A stretch of 64,000 nt of DNA, taken from the NCBI RefSeq assembly GCF_003287875.1, contig NZ_QMKK01000011.1:62001-126000 (forward strand), read 5' to 3'. Shown one piece after another: positions 9,957 through 21,930 of this stretch (positions are counted from its first letter, which is position 1; every line of letters begins with the position of its first letter). The DNA is from Martinezella tropici (GTDB lineage: Bacteria; Pseudomonadota; Alphaproteobacteria; Rhizobiales; Rhizobiaceae). Below the pieces are notes generated by a model. That model made no database searches and was not told the DNA's origin. It was given only the letters and a program-made list of their open reading frames with translations. Both the position numbers and the translations under genes were made by a program.

Positions 9957-10664
9957 ATGGCTCAACAATTGCTCATGCCGAAGGCAACCGCCATCTGGCT
10001 TGTCGACAATACGGCCTTGTCATTCGACCAGATCGCGCAGTTCTGCAGGCTGCACCCGCTCGAAGTGAAGGCCATTGCCGACGGTGAAGCCGCACAGGGC
10101 ATCAAGGGCCTCGACCCGATCTCGACCGGCCAGCTGACGCGTGACGAAATCGCCCGCGCCGAAGCCAATCCGAACCACAAGCTGAAACTTTCCGAGCCGA
10201 AGGTCCGCGTGCCGGAATCCAAGCGCCGCGGCCCGCGTTACACGCCAGTCTCCAAGCGGCAGGATCGCCCGAACGCCATCCTGTGGCTGGTGCGCAACCA
10301 TCCGGAACTGAAGGATGCGCAGATTTCCCGCCTCGTCGGCACCACCAAGTCGACCATCGAACAGATCCGCGACCGCACGCACTGGAACGCAGCCAACCTG
10401 ACGCCGATGGATCCGGTCACGCTCGGCCTCTGCAGCCAGATAGACCTTGACATGGAAGTCGAAAAGGCCTCCAAGGGCCGTCCGCTGCCGACCGCCGCCG
10501 AACTCGGCGCGACCCTGCAGCCGGCTCAGGAAACCGAAAAGCTCGGCTTCAGCTATGATCGCGATGACGAGAAGGAAAAGGAAATCGACGCCGACGCCGT
10601 TTTCGCCAAGCTGAAGTCGCTGAAGTCGACCAGCCGCGACGACGAGGACGACGACCAGTTCTAA
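9957..10664 (+). CDS. trcR: DUF1013 protein, TrcR-like cell-cycle transcriptional regulator
   Basis: The 235-aa protein is of the alphaproteobacteria-specific DUF1013 family, known as TrcR after its description as a cell-cycle regulator. Visible parts are an N-terminal helical region (KATAIWLVDNTALSFDQIA), a second helix-turn-helix-like segment (NAILWLVRNHPELKDAQIS, then RLVGTTKSTIEQIRDRTHWN) and an acidic tail ending DDEDDDQF. The ATG at 9957 follows AAGGA; an in-frame extension to 9732 has no family resemblance. It is a single-gene unit closed by a terminator. Confidence 0.88.
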   Translation: MAQQLLMPKATAIWLVDNTALSFDQIAQFCRLHPLEVKAIADGEAAQGIKGLDPISTGQLTRDEIARAEANPNHKLKLSEPKVRVPESKRRGPRYTPVSKRQDRPNAILWLVRNHPELKDAQISRLVGTTKSTIEQIRDRTHWNAANLTPMDPVTLGLCSQIDLDMEVEKASKGRPLPTAAELGATLQPAQETEKLGFSYDRDDEKEKEIDADAVFAKLKSLKSTSRDDEDDDQF

Positions 10665-10691
10665 GATCCGGTTTCATCGCAGATTTACGAA

Positions 10692-10719
10692 GCCCCGGTT
10701 TTCACAGCCGGGGTTTTTT
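10692..10719 (+). terminator. Rho-independent terminator of trcR
   Basis: CCCCGG (10693-10698) pairs with CCGGGG (10708-10713), followed by six T. It begins 27 bases after the trcR stop. Confidence 0.85.
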
Positions 10720-10734
10720 GTCGGGAGACACGGC

Positions 10735-10911
10735 CAACTCGTCCTTTGACGGGCTCAGGGTGAGGATGGAAGCGCTCTGCGGTGTAAGGCCCAGCTCCTG
10801 TAGCTGAGGCACAGTTTAACGTACCGTCTTGCATAGGAAACTAGCCCTCGTGGTGAGGTGCGTAGGCCGTGAGGCCGGAGCCTCGAACCACGAGGCGGTA
10901 GCCGTGGCTTT
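10735..10911. repeat. Palindromic intergenic repeat
   Basis: CCTCGTGGT (10846-10854) and ACCACGAGG (10887-10895) form inverted arms around TGAGGTGCG and GGCCGTGAGGCC. The upstream part (GACGGGCTCAGGGTGAGGATGG) and the TGAGGTGCG/GCCTCGAA core recur near 43.6 and 49.1 kb. No gene is visible between the trcR terminator and yggS. Confidence 0.6.
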
Positions 10912-10926
10912 TATTTTCGACCGAAT

Positions 10927-11586
10927 TTATCGCGCCCCGAAGATCGCAGAACCGACCCGGACGCTTGTCGCGCCGAAGGCGACGGCAATTTCGTAGTCGC
11001 TAGACATGCCCATCGAGAGCTTTTCGACGCCGGCCCGCTTGGCGAGCTTTGCCAGGAGGGCAAAATGCGGCCCCGGATTTTCCTCCGCGGGCGGAATGCA
11101 CATCAGGCCTTCGACCGGAAGTCCGAGTTCCTTGCGGCAGAAATCGACGAAAGCGACTGTGTCATCAGGGGCGATCCCGGCCTTTTGCGGCTCCAGCCCG
11201 GTATTGACCTGCACATAAAGCCGCAAAATCTTGCCCTGCACCTTCATTTCATCGGCGATGGCGCGGGCGATCTTTTCCCGGTCGATCGTCTCGATGACGT
11301 CGAACAGCGCCACGGCATCGGCCGCCTTGTTCGATTGCAGCGGGCCGATCAGGTGCAGCTCGATCCCGGGCGTTTCGGCCTTCAGCTCCGGCCATTTTGC
11401 CTGGCTTTCCTGCACACGGTTTTCGCCGAACACACGCTGGCCGGCCGAAATCGCCGGGCGGATCTGGTCGGCATCGAAAGTCTTCGAAACGGCAACGAGC
11501 TGCACGGAACCCGCCGGCCGGCCGGCCTGACGCTCGGCCGCAGCGATATGGGAACGGACTTCGTTCAGGCGCTCTTGAAGTTCCAT
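10927..11586 (-). CDS. YggS-family pyridoxal-phosphate-binding protein
   Basis: The 219-aa protein has the YggS/PROSC pattern: VQLVAVSKT near residue 28 (the PLP lysine), FGENRVQE, HLIGPLQSNK and the C-terminal SMGMSSDYEIAVAFGATSVR signature, ending VGSAIFGAR. It is a single-domain fold-III PLP protein that keeps vitamin B6 and amino-acid pools balanced. It is divergent from leuS. Confidence 0.95.
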   Translation of the reverse strand: MELQERLNEVRSHIAAAERQAGRPAGSVQLVAVSKTFDADQIRPAISAGQRVFGENRVQESQAKWPELKAETPGIELHLIGPLQSNKAADAVALFDVIETIDREKIARAIADEMKVQGKILRLYVQVNTGLEPQKAGIAPDDTVAFVDFCRKELGLPVEGLMCIPPAEENPGPHFALLAKLAKRAGVEKLSMGMSSDYEIAVAFGATSVRVGSAIFGAR

Positions 11587-11788
11587 CTTTTCGCCTCGAT
11601 ATGTTCGCTTGCTTTTTCAACCCTTGCAGTAATGAGGCGGGCAGGCTTTGCCAAGGGCGAATACGGCCGAATCCGGCTTTGCTTTGCAAGATAAGGCACT
11701 TGCCGCAACCGCTAAACTTGACGCTTGGGTAGTTTCGTGGTGAAGGTCACCCCCTAACTCCCCATGATTTTCCGGAATACAAGATCAG

Positions 11789-14408
<2,620 letters not shown>

Positions 14409-14419
<11 letters not shown>

Positions 14420-14930
14420 TAGTCTTTTCAAGTTCGCCCGCATCGCTGGCGTCGCTTCCCTTGTGGCTGTTGCCGGCCTTCTGTCCTCCTGCCAAGTTCG
14501 GCCGCTGTATGCCGTCAGCACCGGTGTGACGCAGAAGCTCTCCGAAGTCGCTTTCTCCGACGTCGGTTCGCGCGTCGGACTGCAGGTCCGCAATCAGCTG
14601 ATCTTCATTGCGGGCCGGGGCGCCGGCGAAACGAAGACGCCGAAATATACCGTCGACCTCAGTGTCACCTCCGGTACGGGAGGCGTTATCTATCTGCCGT
14701 CGTCCAGTACATCGGCAGCCGGCCGCACCACGGTGACAGCGTCCTTTACGTTGAAGGAAGCAGTCACCGGTAAGGTCCTCAAATCCGGTAGCCGCTCGGT
14801 GACGTCGCTTGTCGACTTCCCGACACAGGAATTCGCCAAGCAGCGCGCGATCCGGGATTCGGAAGACCGCGCAGCCCGCGAAGTTGCCGAGATGGTGGCT
14901 GCCGACATAGCAGCTGCACTCAGCCACTGA
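14409..14930 (+). CDS. lptE: LPS-assembly lipoprotein LptE
   Basis: The 173-aa precursor has a lipoprotein signal ending in the lipobox LLSSC near residue 28. The mature part matches the LptE fold, with CQVRPLYA directly after the lipid-modified Cys. LptE plugs the LptD barrel that inserts lipopolysaccharide into the outer leaflet. The start is a TTG overlapping the leuS stop by 11 bases, nine bases after AGAGGA; this is the only start that leaves a complete signal peptide. leuS-lptE-holA form one unit, as in many proteobacteria. Confidence 0.92.
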
Positions 14931-14943
14931 CAAAGAGCGCGGC

Positions 14944-15981
14944 ATGGCGGAAATCAAGTCTCACGAATTCGACGGATTTCTCCAAAATGCCGCGCGAAAC
15001 TACCGCATCTTTGCCATTTATGGGCCAGATCGTGGCTTGGTATCCGAACGTGCCGCCCAAATCGCCGGCAAGACCGGCGTAGACCTGAACGACGCCTTCT
15101 CTCTCATCAAGCTCGACGTCGCGGATCTGCAGAATGATGCCGGCCGCCTGCTCGATGAAGTAAACGCCATCGGTTTGTTCGGCGGCGAGAAGCTCGTCTG
15201 GATTCGCGGTGCCGCCAACGAAAAGGTGCTCATCGATTCGCTGCAGATCCTTGCTGACAATCCTCCAGATGCGAGCTTCGTCATCATCGAAGCCGGTGAT
15301 CTCAAGAAAGGATCGGGGCTACGCAAGGTCGCGGAGCCGGCTCGCAGCATCGCCACGATCCCTTGCTATGCTGATGACATCAGGGCTCTCAACAGCCTGA
15401 TCGATACTGAGCTGGCAAACGAAGGGCTGCGCATCACGCAGGCGGCTCGCCAGACACTGCTGGAGCTTCTCGGCGGCGATCGCATCGCCTCCCGCAATGA
15501 GGTTCGCAAGCTTGCCCTTTATTGCCGCGGTCAGGACATGATCGAGGAGCAGCACGTCATCGAAATTATCGGCGACGCCAGCGCGGTTTCCGCAGATGAC
15601 GCGGTCGACGCCATCCTAAAGGGTGATTCGGAGGCTTTTCTGCGCGCGATGCAGAGAATTGCTTCATCCAAAACTCCGATGTTCCTCGTGCTTCAGGGCT
15701 GTTTGAGGCAGTTTCAGATGCTTGATACGATGCGAGCAGAGATGGATGAAAGGCGGATCGCTCCCGCCCAGGTCATGCAGACACATGGCCGTTATCTGCA
15801 TTTCCGCCGCAAGCCCATCATCGAACAGGCACTGAAAAGCTGGACCGGGCCGGCCATTGCCCGGGAAATGAATAGATTGCAGACAGCGATTCTCCAGACA
15901 CGCCAGCGGGCTAGCCTGGAAGATACTATTGCCACACAGACCCTATTATCGACCACGTTGCAATCGGCTCGAAAAGGTTGA
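14944..15981 (+). CDS. holA: DNA polymerase III subunit delta
   Basis: The 345-aa clamp-loader subunit carries the HolA pattern FAIYGPDRGLVSERA at the N-terminus, ALIDSLQ..ADNPPDASFVIIEAG in the middle and a C-terminal collar domain (ILQTRQRASLEDTIATQTLL). It loads the beta clamp onto DNA. It starts 13 bases after lptE with no terminator between, so it belongs to the leuS-lptE-holA transcript. Confidence 0.95.
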   Translation: MAEIKSHEFDGFLQNAARNYRIFAIYGPDRGLVSERAAQIAGKTGVDLNDAFSLIKLDVADLQNDAGRLLDEVNAIGLFGGEKLVWIRGAANEKVLIDSLQILADNPPDASFVIIEAGDLKKGSGLRKVAEPARSIATIPCYADDIRALNSLIDTELANEGLRITQAARQTLLELLGGDRIASRNEVRKLALYCRGQDMIEEQHVIEIIGDASAVSADDAVDAILKGDSEAFLRAMQRIASSKTPMFLVLQGCLRQFQMLDTMRAEMDERRIAPAQVMQTHGRYLHFRRKPIIEQALKSWTGPAIAREMNRLQTAILQTRQRASLEDTIATQTLLSTTLQSARKG

Positions 15982-16012
15982 TGTTTCACCGGAAATGACA
16001 GGAAAAGTTACG

Positions 16013-16039
16013 GGGCCCATTCCTGATGGACCCAGTTTT
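16013..16039 (+). terminator. Probable terminator after holA
   Basis: GGGCCCAT (16013-16020) pairs with ATGGACCC (16026-16033) with one mismatch, followed by AGTTTTG. It lies between the convergent holA and parB genes. The U-tract is short. Confidence 0.45.
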
Positions 16040-16082
16040 GCCTCGGTATGCTGACTGTAATCGCCAGGGCTACGGGCTGCCT

Positions 16083-16967
16083 TTAGCGCCGCTCCAGCAG
16101 TCGGCAAATCTCCTCGAGCTGCTCCAGCGTCTTATAGCTGATCTTCACCTGGCCGCCATTGCCGCGATGGTTGATCGAAACGTCCAGACCGAGCGTATCG
16201 GAGAGCGTGCGTTCCAGCGCCAGCGTGTCAGAATCCTTTTCGTCCTTGCGGGCGCCTGCGGGACGGGGATCGTTCTGAGCCTTGATGTCATTCTGCGCCA
16301 GCCGCTCGGCATCGCGCACCGACATGCCTTTGGAGACAATGGTGCGGGCCAGCGAGGCCGGATCCGAGGTCGACACCAGGGCACGCGCATGGCCGGCAGA
16401 AAGACTGCCGCCGGCAAGCATATCGCGCACCGTATCGGGCAGCTTCAGCAGCCGTAGTGAATTGGCGACATGGCTGCGGCTTTTGCCGATGATTTCGCCA
16501 AGGTCGTTTTGCGTATAGCCGTGCTCGGCAATCAGCTGCTCATAACCCAATGCCTCTTCCAGCGGGTTGAGATCGGCGCGCTGGACGTTTTCGACGATCG
16601 CAATTTCAAGGGCGGTCTTGTCGTCGACATCCCGGACAATGACCGGAATTTCGATCAGGCCGGCGAGCTGCGCGGCCCGCCATCGCCTTTCGCCGGCTAT
16701 GATTTCATAGCGGTCCGCCGAAACCGTGCGTACGACAACCGGCTGGACGATGCCGTGTTGGCGGATGGAGCTGGCCAGATCATGCAGCTCGGTCTCATCG
16801 AAATAGCGACGCGGGTTTCTCGGATTACGGCTGATGAATTCGATCGGCACAAGGCGATCCGGATTGACAGCCGGCTTGCCCGCATCCACCGGCGTCGGCT
16901 GGTCCATCTCACCGATGAGAGCAGCCAATCCGCGCCCGAGACGCCGCTTCGAAAGATCATCATTCAT
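16083..16967 (-). CDS. parB: Chromosome-partitioning protein ParB
   Basis: The 294-aa protein begins KRRLGRGLAALIGE, the ParA-interacting N-terminus. Next comes the CTP-binding ParB/Srx domain, with ISRNPRNPRRYFDE and the GERRWRAAQLAGL box near residue 95. The KorB-type helix-turn-helix (YTQNDLGEIIGKSRSHVANSLRLL) follows near 150, and a dimerisation tail ends the protein. It loads onto parS and spreads to drive origin segregation with ParA. The ATG at 16967 is preferred over an in-frame TTG two codons upstream. parB follows parA by 30 bases. Confidence 0.97.
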   Translation of the reverse strand: MNDDLSKRRLGRGLAALIGEMDQPTPVDAGKPAVNPDRLVPIEFISRNPRNPRRYFDETELHDLASSIRQHGIVQPVVVRTVSADRYEIIAGERRWRAAQLAGLIEIPVIVRDVDDKTALEIAIVENVQRADLNPLEEALGYEQLIAEHGYTQNDLGEIIGKSRSHVANSLRLLKLPDTVRDMLAGGSLSAGHARALVSTSDPASLARTIVSKGMSVRDAERLAQNDIKAQNDPRPAGARKDEKDSDTLALERTLSDTLGLDVSINHRGNGGQVKISYKTLEQLEEICRLLERR

Positions 16968-16997
16968 CACCAATACTCACTCTGGAACAATACTATT

Positions 16998-17810
16998 TCA
17001 TGCGGCAGCCTTGCGCTGCCGTTCTCTCTGGATCACTTCCGAGGCCAGTTGCAGATAGGCTTGGCTGCCCGCACACTTCAGGTCGTAGAGAATGGCTGGC
17101 TTACCGTAAGAAGGCGCCTCGGACACGCGTACGTTGCGCGGAATCAACGTATGGTAGACTTTTTCTCCCAGGTGAGTGCGGACATCGCTGACCACCTGCT
17201 GCGCCAGATTGTTGCGGGAATCGAACATCGTCAAAACGATCCCCTGAATATCCAGAGACGGATTGACCGTGCGGCGGACCTGATCGACGGTTTCCAAGAG
17301 TTGACTGAGGCCTTCTAGTGCGAAAAATTCGCACTGCAACGGTACGAGCACCGAATGGGCCGCCGCCATGGCATTCATCGTCAGCAAATTGAAAGAAGGC
17401 GGGCAATCGACCAGAATATAAGAGAAGGCGAGGGCCTCCGAGGCATTTAACGCCCGGCGCAGCTTAAAGACGCGATCCGACTGCTGCGCGATCTCCATCT
17501 CGATACCGAGCAAGTCCATTGTCGATGGCACAATGAAAAGATTGGGAACAGCGGTTTCCTGAACGGTATCCATGACCGAATGAGTGCCAACCAGGAGATC
17601 ATAGGAAGACAGCTTCCGATCCCGGCGCTCGATACCGAGACCCGTGCTGGCATTGCCCTGCGGATCGAGATCGACGATCAGAACGCGCTCGCCGATCGCG
17701 GCAAGCGCAGTCGCCAAGTTGATGGCGGTCGTGGTCTTGCCGACGCCGCCCTTTTGATTTGCGATGGTAATAATCCGGTTTCGCTCGCCGATCATCTGCC
17801 GCATATCCAA
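16998..17810 (-). CDS. parA: Chromosome-partitioning ATPase ParA
   Basis: This Walker-type ATPase has the deviant Walker A motif KGGVGKTTTAINLA close to the N-terminus, the ParA switch DLDPQGNASTGLGI and Walker B YILVDCPPS. It is 264-270 aa depending on the start: TTG 17810, ATG 17804 or ATG 17795; the last gives MIGERNRIITIANQ, the usual rhizobial beginning. It forms the gradient that pulls ParB-parS complexes apart. It lies in a rsmG-parA-parB operon, six bases after rsmG. Confidence 0.97.
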   Translation of the reverse strand: MDMRQMIGERNRIITIANQKGGVGKTTTAINLATALAAIGERVLIVDLDPQGNASTGLGIERRDRKLSSYDLLVGTHSVMDTVQETAVPNLFIVPSTMDLLGIEMEIAQQSDRVFKLRRALNASEALAFSYILVDCPPSFNLLTMNAMAAAHSVLVPLQCEFFALEGLSQLLETVDQVRRTVNPSLDIQGIVLTMFDSRNNLAQQVVSDVRTHLGEKVYHTLIPRNVRVSEAPSYGKPAILYDLKCAGSQAYLQLASEVIQRERQRKAAA

Positions 17811-17816
17811 TGATGG

Positions 17817-18434
17817 TTAATTCAGGCGTCGCAGGCGATTGAGCTCCAAAATAACGGAATCTCGCTCGACGACACTCCGATGTTTTACCAGATCGAATTC
17901 CCAACGGCCACGGGCTTTCTCAAGCTCACGCTCGTAATCCCGGCCTTTATGCAGGAAAAGGCGCAGATTTTCATTGCGCTCCACCCAAGGCGCTGCATAG
18001 TCCAGCAGTAAGTCCAGCTCCGCAAGAGCCCGCGCCGAGATCAAGTCGCAATGTCTGACAATCCCCGGCGCCTCCTCGATGCGAACCGCGTGAACTGCAC
18101 CCCGGGCTTCGCATTCTCGCAGGCAAACCCGCAGGAAAGCAGCCTTCTTCTGATTGCTCTCGATTAAATCGACATGTCCGGTGCCCGTTTCGGCCAGGAG
18201 AATCGCCGTTATCACTCCAGGAAAGCCACCGCCGCTACCGAGATCGACCCAATGGCTCGGCGTGGGATGAAGCTGAAAAATTTGAGCGCTATCGGCAATA
18301 TGGCGGCGCCAGAGATCATCAATGGTCGAGGGCGCAACAAGGTTTATCGTCTTCGCCCACTTCTGGAAGAGCTCAGCGAAATGCTGCAGTCGCTCCTGTG
18401 TTTCACGTGAAACACGTACACCGTTCAATTCCAT
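17817..18434 (-). CDS. rsmG: 16S rRNA (guanine-N7) methyltransferase RsmG
   Basis: The 205-aa SAM-dependent enzyme (older name GidB) methylates G527 of 16S rRNA. The [18 protein letters not shown] motif and the SAM loop [12 protein letters not shown] are both present. A perfect parS site lies inside its first 12 codons and dictates the residues RVSRET. It is followed six bases later by parA. Confidence 0.96.
   Translation of the reverse strand: MELNGVRVSRETQERLQHFAELFQKWAKTINLVAPSTIDDLWRRHIADSAQIFQLHPTPSHWVDLGSGGGFPGVITAILLAETGTGHVDLIESNQKKAAFLRVCLRECEARGAVHAVRIEEAPGIVRHCDLISARALAELDLLLDYAAPWVERNENLRLFLHKGRDYERELEKARGRWEFDLVKHRSVVERDSVILELNRLRRLN
18399..18414. other. parS site 2, perfect consensus
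   Basis: TGTTTCACGTGAAACA matches the parS consensus at 16 of 16 positions and is a perfect palindrome. It is embedded in codons 7-12 of rsmG, about 6.7 kb from the proposed oriC. Confidence 0.96.
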
Positions 18435-18460
18435 GCTTTGGACTCTCTAACCTTGTAGTA

Positions 18461-20344
18461 TCAAGATACGAGTTTTTGCGCATCCTGAGTGCTCATCTTT
18501 TTAAGATGCGCCAGCAACAGAGAAATGGCCGCTGGCGTCATTCCGTCGATCCGCGACGCTTGAGCAATGTTCTTCGGATTCGCTGCGGCCAGCTTCTGCT
18601 TCAACTCGTTGGACAGACCAGAGAGAACGGCGAAGTCGAAGCCAGAAGGAATAGCGCGCTCTTCTTCTTTCCGAGCCTGCGTTATATCCGCAGTCTGCCG
18701 ATCCATATAGACCGCATAGGCCGCTTCGATCTCGACCGCTTCGGCGACGCTCCGTTCCATGGATTGCAGCTCCGGCCAAAGGCGCGACAGCGCTTCGATC
18801 GACTGACCCGGATGCGAGAGGAGTTCATACGCCGAACGCCACTGACCATCCTTGTTCAGGTGCATGCCGGCTTTTTCGGCTTCGTTCGGAGTGATCCTCA
18901 AATCTTTCAGACGAATGCGTGCTTGTTCAAGCTTCCTCACATATCGGTCGAAACGCGATGCGCGATCAGCACCGACGCAACCGATGGACAGGCCAACCGG
19001 CGTCAGGCGCACATCCGCATTGTCGGCTCGGAGCGAAAGACGATACTCCGCGCGGGAAGTGAACATGCGATAAGGCTCCGCGACACCGCGCGAGGTCAAG
19101 TCGTCGATCATTACGCCAATATAGGAGTCCGTTCGGCTGAATTCGATCGCTTTGCCACCGGAGGCAAGACGCGCCGCATTTAAGCCGGCAACAAGGCCCT
19201 GTGCGCCTGCCTCTTCATATCCCGTTGTGCCGTTGATCTGTCCGGCCAGAAAGAGACCGGGAATCTTCTCCACCTCCAGGGAGAGTTTCAGTTCGCGCGG
19301 ATCCACATGATCATATTCAATGGCATAGGCGTGCTGGAGAATTGTAACTCGTTCCAGACCCGGAATGGTTTTGATGAAGTCCTCCTGGAGATCCTCCGGA
19401 AGGGAGGTGGATATGCCGTTCGGATAGACGGTCGTGTCATCGAGGCCTTCCGGCTCCAGGAATATCTGATGGCCATCGCGCTCACCGAACTTCACGATCT
19501 TGTCCTCGATAGAGGGACAATAGCGTGGTCCAACGCCTTCGATCTGCCCTGAATACATCGCCGAACGTTTCAGATTCTCGGCGATGATCCTATGCGTATC
19601 CGGCGTCGTTCGCGTCACGCCACATTCGATCTGTGGATTCACGATGGAATCAGTCATGAAGGAAAAGGGCGTGGGATCTTCATCAGCGCCTTGTCTTCCG
19701 ACTGACGCCCAGTCGATCGTCGTGCCATCGAGCCGAGCCGGGGTTCCCGTCTTCAAGCGCCCGAGGGCGAGCCCATGCCGCAACAACGTGCCTGAAAGGC
19801 CTACCGAAGGCTCTTCGCCAACGCGCCCAGCCGGAATTTTCTTGTCGCCAATATGAATAAGGCCGCGAAGAAAGGTTCCTGTCGTCAAAACGACAGCGCC
19901 ACACCGGATGATCCTGCCATCCTTCAACGTGACTGCAGAAACGCGTCCGTGCTCAAGGACGAGATCAAACGCATCCCCTTCTATGACATCAAGATTGTCG
20001 ATCGCGCCGATTTCGGCCTGCATGGCCAAACGATAAAGCTTACGATCGGCCTGTGTGCGCGGCCCACGGACAGCAGGGCCCTTCTTGCGATTGAGCATGC
20101 GGAATTGAATACCGGCCGCATCGGCAACCCGCCCCATCAGGCCGTCGAGTGCATCGATTTCCCGCACGAGATGGCCTTTGCCAAGACCGCCAATGGCGGG
20201 GTTGCAGGACATGACGCCGATCGTATCTCGTTTATGCGTCACCAGCGCGGTGCGCGCGCCCAGGCGTGCGGCCGCGGCCGCGGCCTCGCTGCCGGCATGG
20301 CCGCCACCTACAACGATCACATCATATGATTCATCGAACATCAT
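18461..20344 (-). CDS. mnmG: tRNA uridine-34 5-carboxymethylaminomethyl modification enzyme MnmG (GidA)
   Basis: The 627-aa FAD protein starts with the dinucleotide-binding loop [14 protein letters not shown] and carries [13 protein letters not shown], the [19 protein letters not shown] motif and a helical C-terminal MnmE-binding domain ([15 protein letters not shown]). With MnmE it makes cmnm5U at the wobble position of several tRNAs. Two tandem ATGs (20344 and 20341) follow GAGGA; the second has the better spacing. A frame extends to 20380 without family support. It lies 26 bases ahead of rsmG on the same strand. Confidence 0.97.
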   Translation of the reverse strand: MMFDESYDVIVVGGGHAGSEAAAAAARLGARTALVTHKRDTIGVMSCNPAIGGLGKGHLVREIDALDGLMGRVADAAGIQFRMLNRKKGPAVRGPRTQADRKLYRLAMQAEIGAIDNLDVIEGDAFDLVLEHGRVSAVTLKDGRIIRCGAVVLTTGTFLRGLIHIGDKKIPAGRVGEEPSVGLSGTLLRHGLALGRLKTGTPARLDGTTIDWASVGRQGADEDPTPFSFMTDSIVNPQIECGVTRTTPDTHRIIAENLKRSAMYSGQIEGVGPRYCPSIEDKIVKFGERDGHQIFLEPEGLDDTTVYPNGISTSLPEDLQEDFIKTIPGLERVTILQHAYAIEYDHVDPRELKLSLEVEKIPGLFLAGQINGTTGYEEAGAQGLVAGLNAARLASGGKAIEFSRTDSYIGVMIDDLTSRGVAEPYRMFTSRAEYRLSLRADNADVRLTPVGLSIGCVGADRASRFDRYVRKLEQARIRLKDLRITPNEAEKAGMHLNKDGQWRSAYELLSHPGQSIEALSRLWPELQSMERSVAEAVEIEAAYAVYMDRQTADITQARKEEERAIPSGFDFAVLSGLSNELKQKLAAANPKNIAQASRIDGMTPAAISLLLAHLKKMSTQDAQKLVS

Positions 20345-20396
20345 CAAGTCCTCGGTCGTGCCGTCTGTTTGGCACACCAATTTCAGGAGTCAAGAA

Positions 20397-20412
20397 GGTT
20401 TCACGTGAAACG
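20397..20412. other. parS site 3
   Basis: GGTTTCACGTGAAACG matches the consensus at 14 of 16 positions with a perfect TTTCACGTGAAA core (20399-20410). It lies in the mnmE-mnmG intergenic gap, 49 bases from site 4. Confidence 0.88.
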
Positions 20413-20445
20413 TCGGTTCGAATCCAATTCGATATCCGATCGGCA

Positions 20446-20461
20446 TGTTTCACGTGAATCA
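20446..20461. other. parS site 4
   Basis: TGTTTCACGTGAATCA matches the consensus at 15 of 16 positions. It ends exactly on the mnmE stop codon (20459-20461). Sites 3 and 4 form the only close pair in the window. Confidence 0.9.
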
Positions 20462-21778
20462 TTTGCCGATGCAGAATTCCGAGAAAATCACATCCAACAG
20501 ATCTTCGACATCGACGCGTCCTGTGATCCGCCCAAGGCTCGTAGCGGCCCGTCGCAAATACTCCGCCCTGATATCAAGACCTCTGTCCTCGGAGGCGAGT
20601 GCCGCAGCGACGGCAGCTAAACTCTCACCCAGCAGCATCCGATGCCGCAAGCGGCTCGGCAATGCCAACGACAGAGATTCCGAGCGATCCTGCAGATCTT
20701 GCCGGAGAAATTGATGTAGCGCCGGCAAGCCCGCCCCCGTCTCCGAGGAGATAAGCACATCATACTCGCCGTCGCCCTGACCAGGGTGTAAGTCTGATTT
20801 CGTCCCGAGCGTGACGATCTTGCCGGAGAAACCGGGGAAATCGAGCTGCGGACCATGGCCGATTTCCGCTAACGATAGGACAAGATCGGCATCAGCGACG
20901 GTGTTAAGGGCGCGGCGTATCCCCTCGCGCTCGACAATCTCATCGGTTTCCCGCAAGCCTGCCGTATCATAAAGCTTGACAGCATATCCCTCAATATTCA
21001 GATCGATATGCAGAACGTCCCGCGTTGTTCCGGCGATGTCGGTGACGATCGCCACCTCCCGCTTCGCCAACGCATTCATGAGGCTGGACTTGCCGGCATT
21101 CGGCGGCCCGGCAATCACCACTTTCAGACCATCGCGTATAATCTCGCCAAGATCGGCGCCTTTGAGATGGTCGGACAACTCAGAATGCAGACGCTGCATG
21201 TCTGCCCATACCATATCCGATACGGAGCCGGGAATGTCATCCTCGTCTGCGAAATCCAGCTCGGCTTCGATCAGCGCCCGCGCGCGGGTCAGCCGGTCAG
21301 CCCAGCCATTATAGAGCTCCGATAATCCGCCGGCAGCGTGTTCCAACGCGAGCCGGCGCTGCATTTCCGTCTCGGCACTAATGAGATCCGCCAGGCCCTC
21401 CACCTCGACAAGATCCATTTTGCCGTTCTCAAGGGCACGGCGCGAGAATTCTCCATGCTCCGCAAGACGGCACCCATCAAAAGTGGCAAGCTCTGCCAGA
21501 AGCGCATTCACAACCGCCTTGCCGCCGTGAACATGAACCTCGACGCAATCCTCTCCGGTGAAAGAGGCTGGCCCCGGAAAAATTAAAACAAGACCACGGT
21601 CGATAGTTAAACCGTTACGAGTCCGAATCGTTTTCAGCGCGGCTTGCCGAGGAGCTGGCAGCGTTCCGGCAAGGGACCCAGCGACGGAAAAAGCGGAACG
21701 ACCGCTGATGCGGATAACGGCGACGCCGGCTGGCAAGCCGCCGCTGGAGAGTGCATAGATGGTTTGGTCTGCCGTCAT
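20459..21778 (-). CDS. mnmE: tRNA modification GTPase MnmE
   Basis: The 439-aa protein has the folate-binding N-terminal domain ([20 protein letters not shown]), a central helical domain with an inserted Ras-like G domain ([14 protein letters not shown] near residue 225, [12 protein letters not shown]) and ends in the CIGK box whose Cys is catalytically important. It works with MnmG on tRNA wobble uridine. Its stop codon is part of parS site 4. Confidence 0.97.
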   Translation of the reverse strand: MTADQTIYALSSGGLPAGVAVIRISGRSAFSVAGSLAGTLPAPRQAALKTIRTRNGLTIDRGLVLIFPGPASFTGEDCVEVHVHGGKAVVNALLAELATFDGCRLAEHGEFSRRALENGKMDLVEVEGLADLISAETEMQRRLALEHAAGGLSELYNGWADRLTRARALIEAELDFADEDDIPGSVSDMVWADMQRLHSELSDHLKGADLGEIIRDGLKVVIAGPPNAGKSSLMNALAKREVAIVTDIAGTTRDVLHIDLNIEGYAVKLYDTAGLRETDEIVEREGIRRALNTVADADLVLSLAEIGHGPQLDFPGFSGKIVTLGTKSDLHPGQGDGEYDVLISSETGAGLPALHQFLRQDLQDRSESLSLALPSRLRHRMLLGESLAAVAAALASEDRGLDIRAEYLRRAATSLGRITGRVDVEDLLDVIFSEFCIGK

Positions 21779-21838
21779 TGAACTGATCCGTATCCGAATC
21801 GATTTTCGTTGATACTTCGCCTAAGAAATTCTGCTCAA

Positions 21839-21875
21839 TAAAACGAAATCGGGGCCGCTAGAAGGCGACCCCGAT
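21839..21875 (-). terminator. Probable terminator of rho
   Basis: ATCGGGG (21848-21854) pairs with CCCCGAT (21869-21875), extended by GCC/GGC after one mismatch, and on the minus strand runs into TTCGTTTTATTG. It starts about 55 bases after the rho stop. Confidence 0.6.
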
Positions 21876-21930
21876 CATAGCATGTGCACCGTATCTCTAA
21901 AGCGATACGCTCACGGAATCCGGCTAAGGA

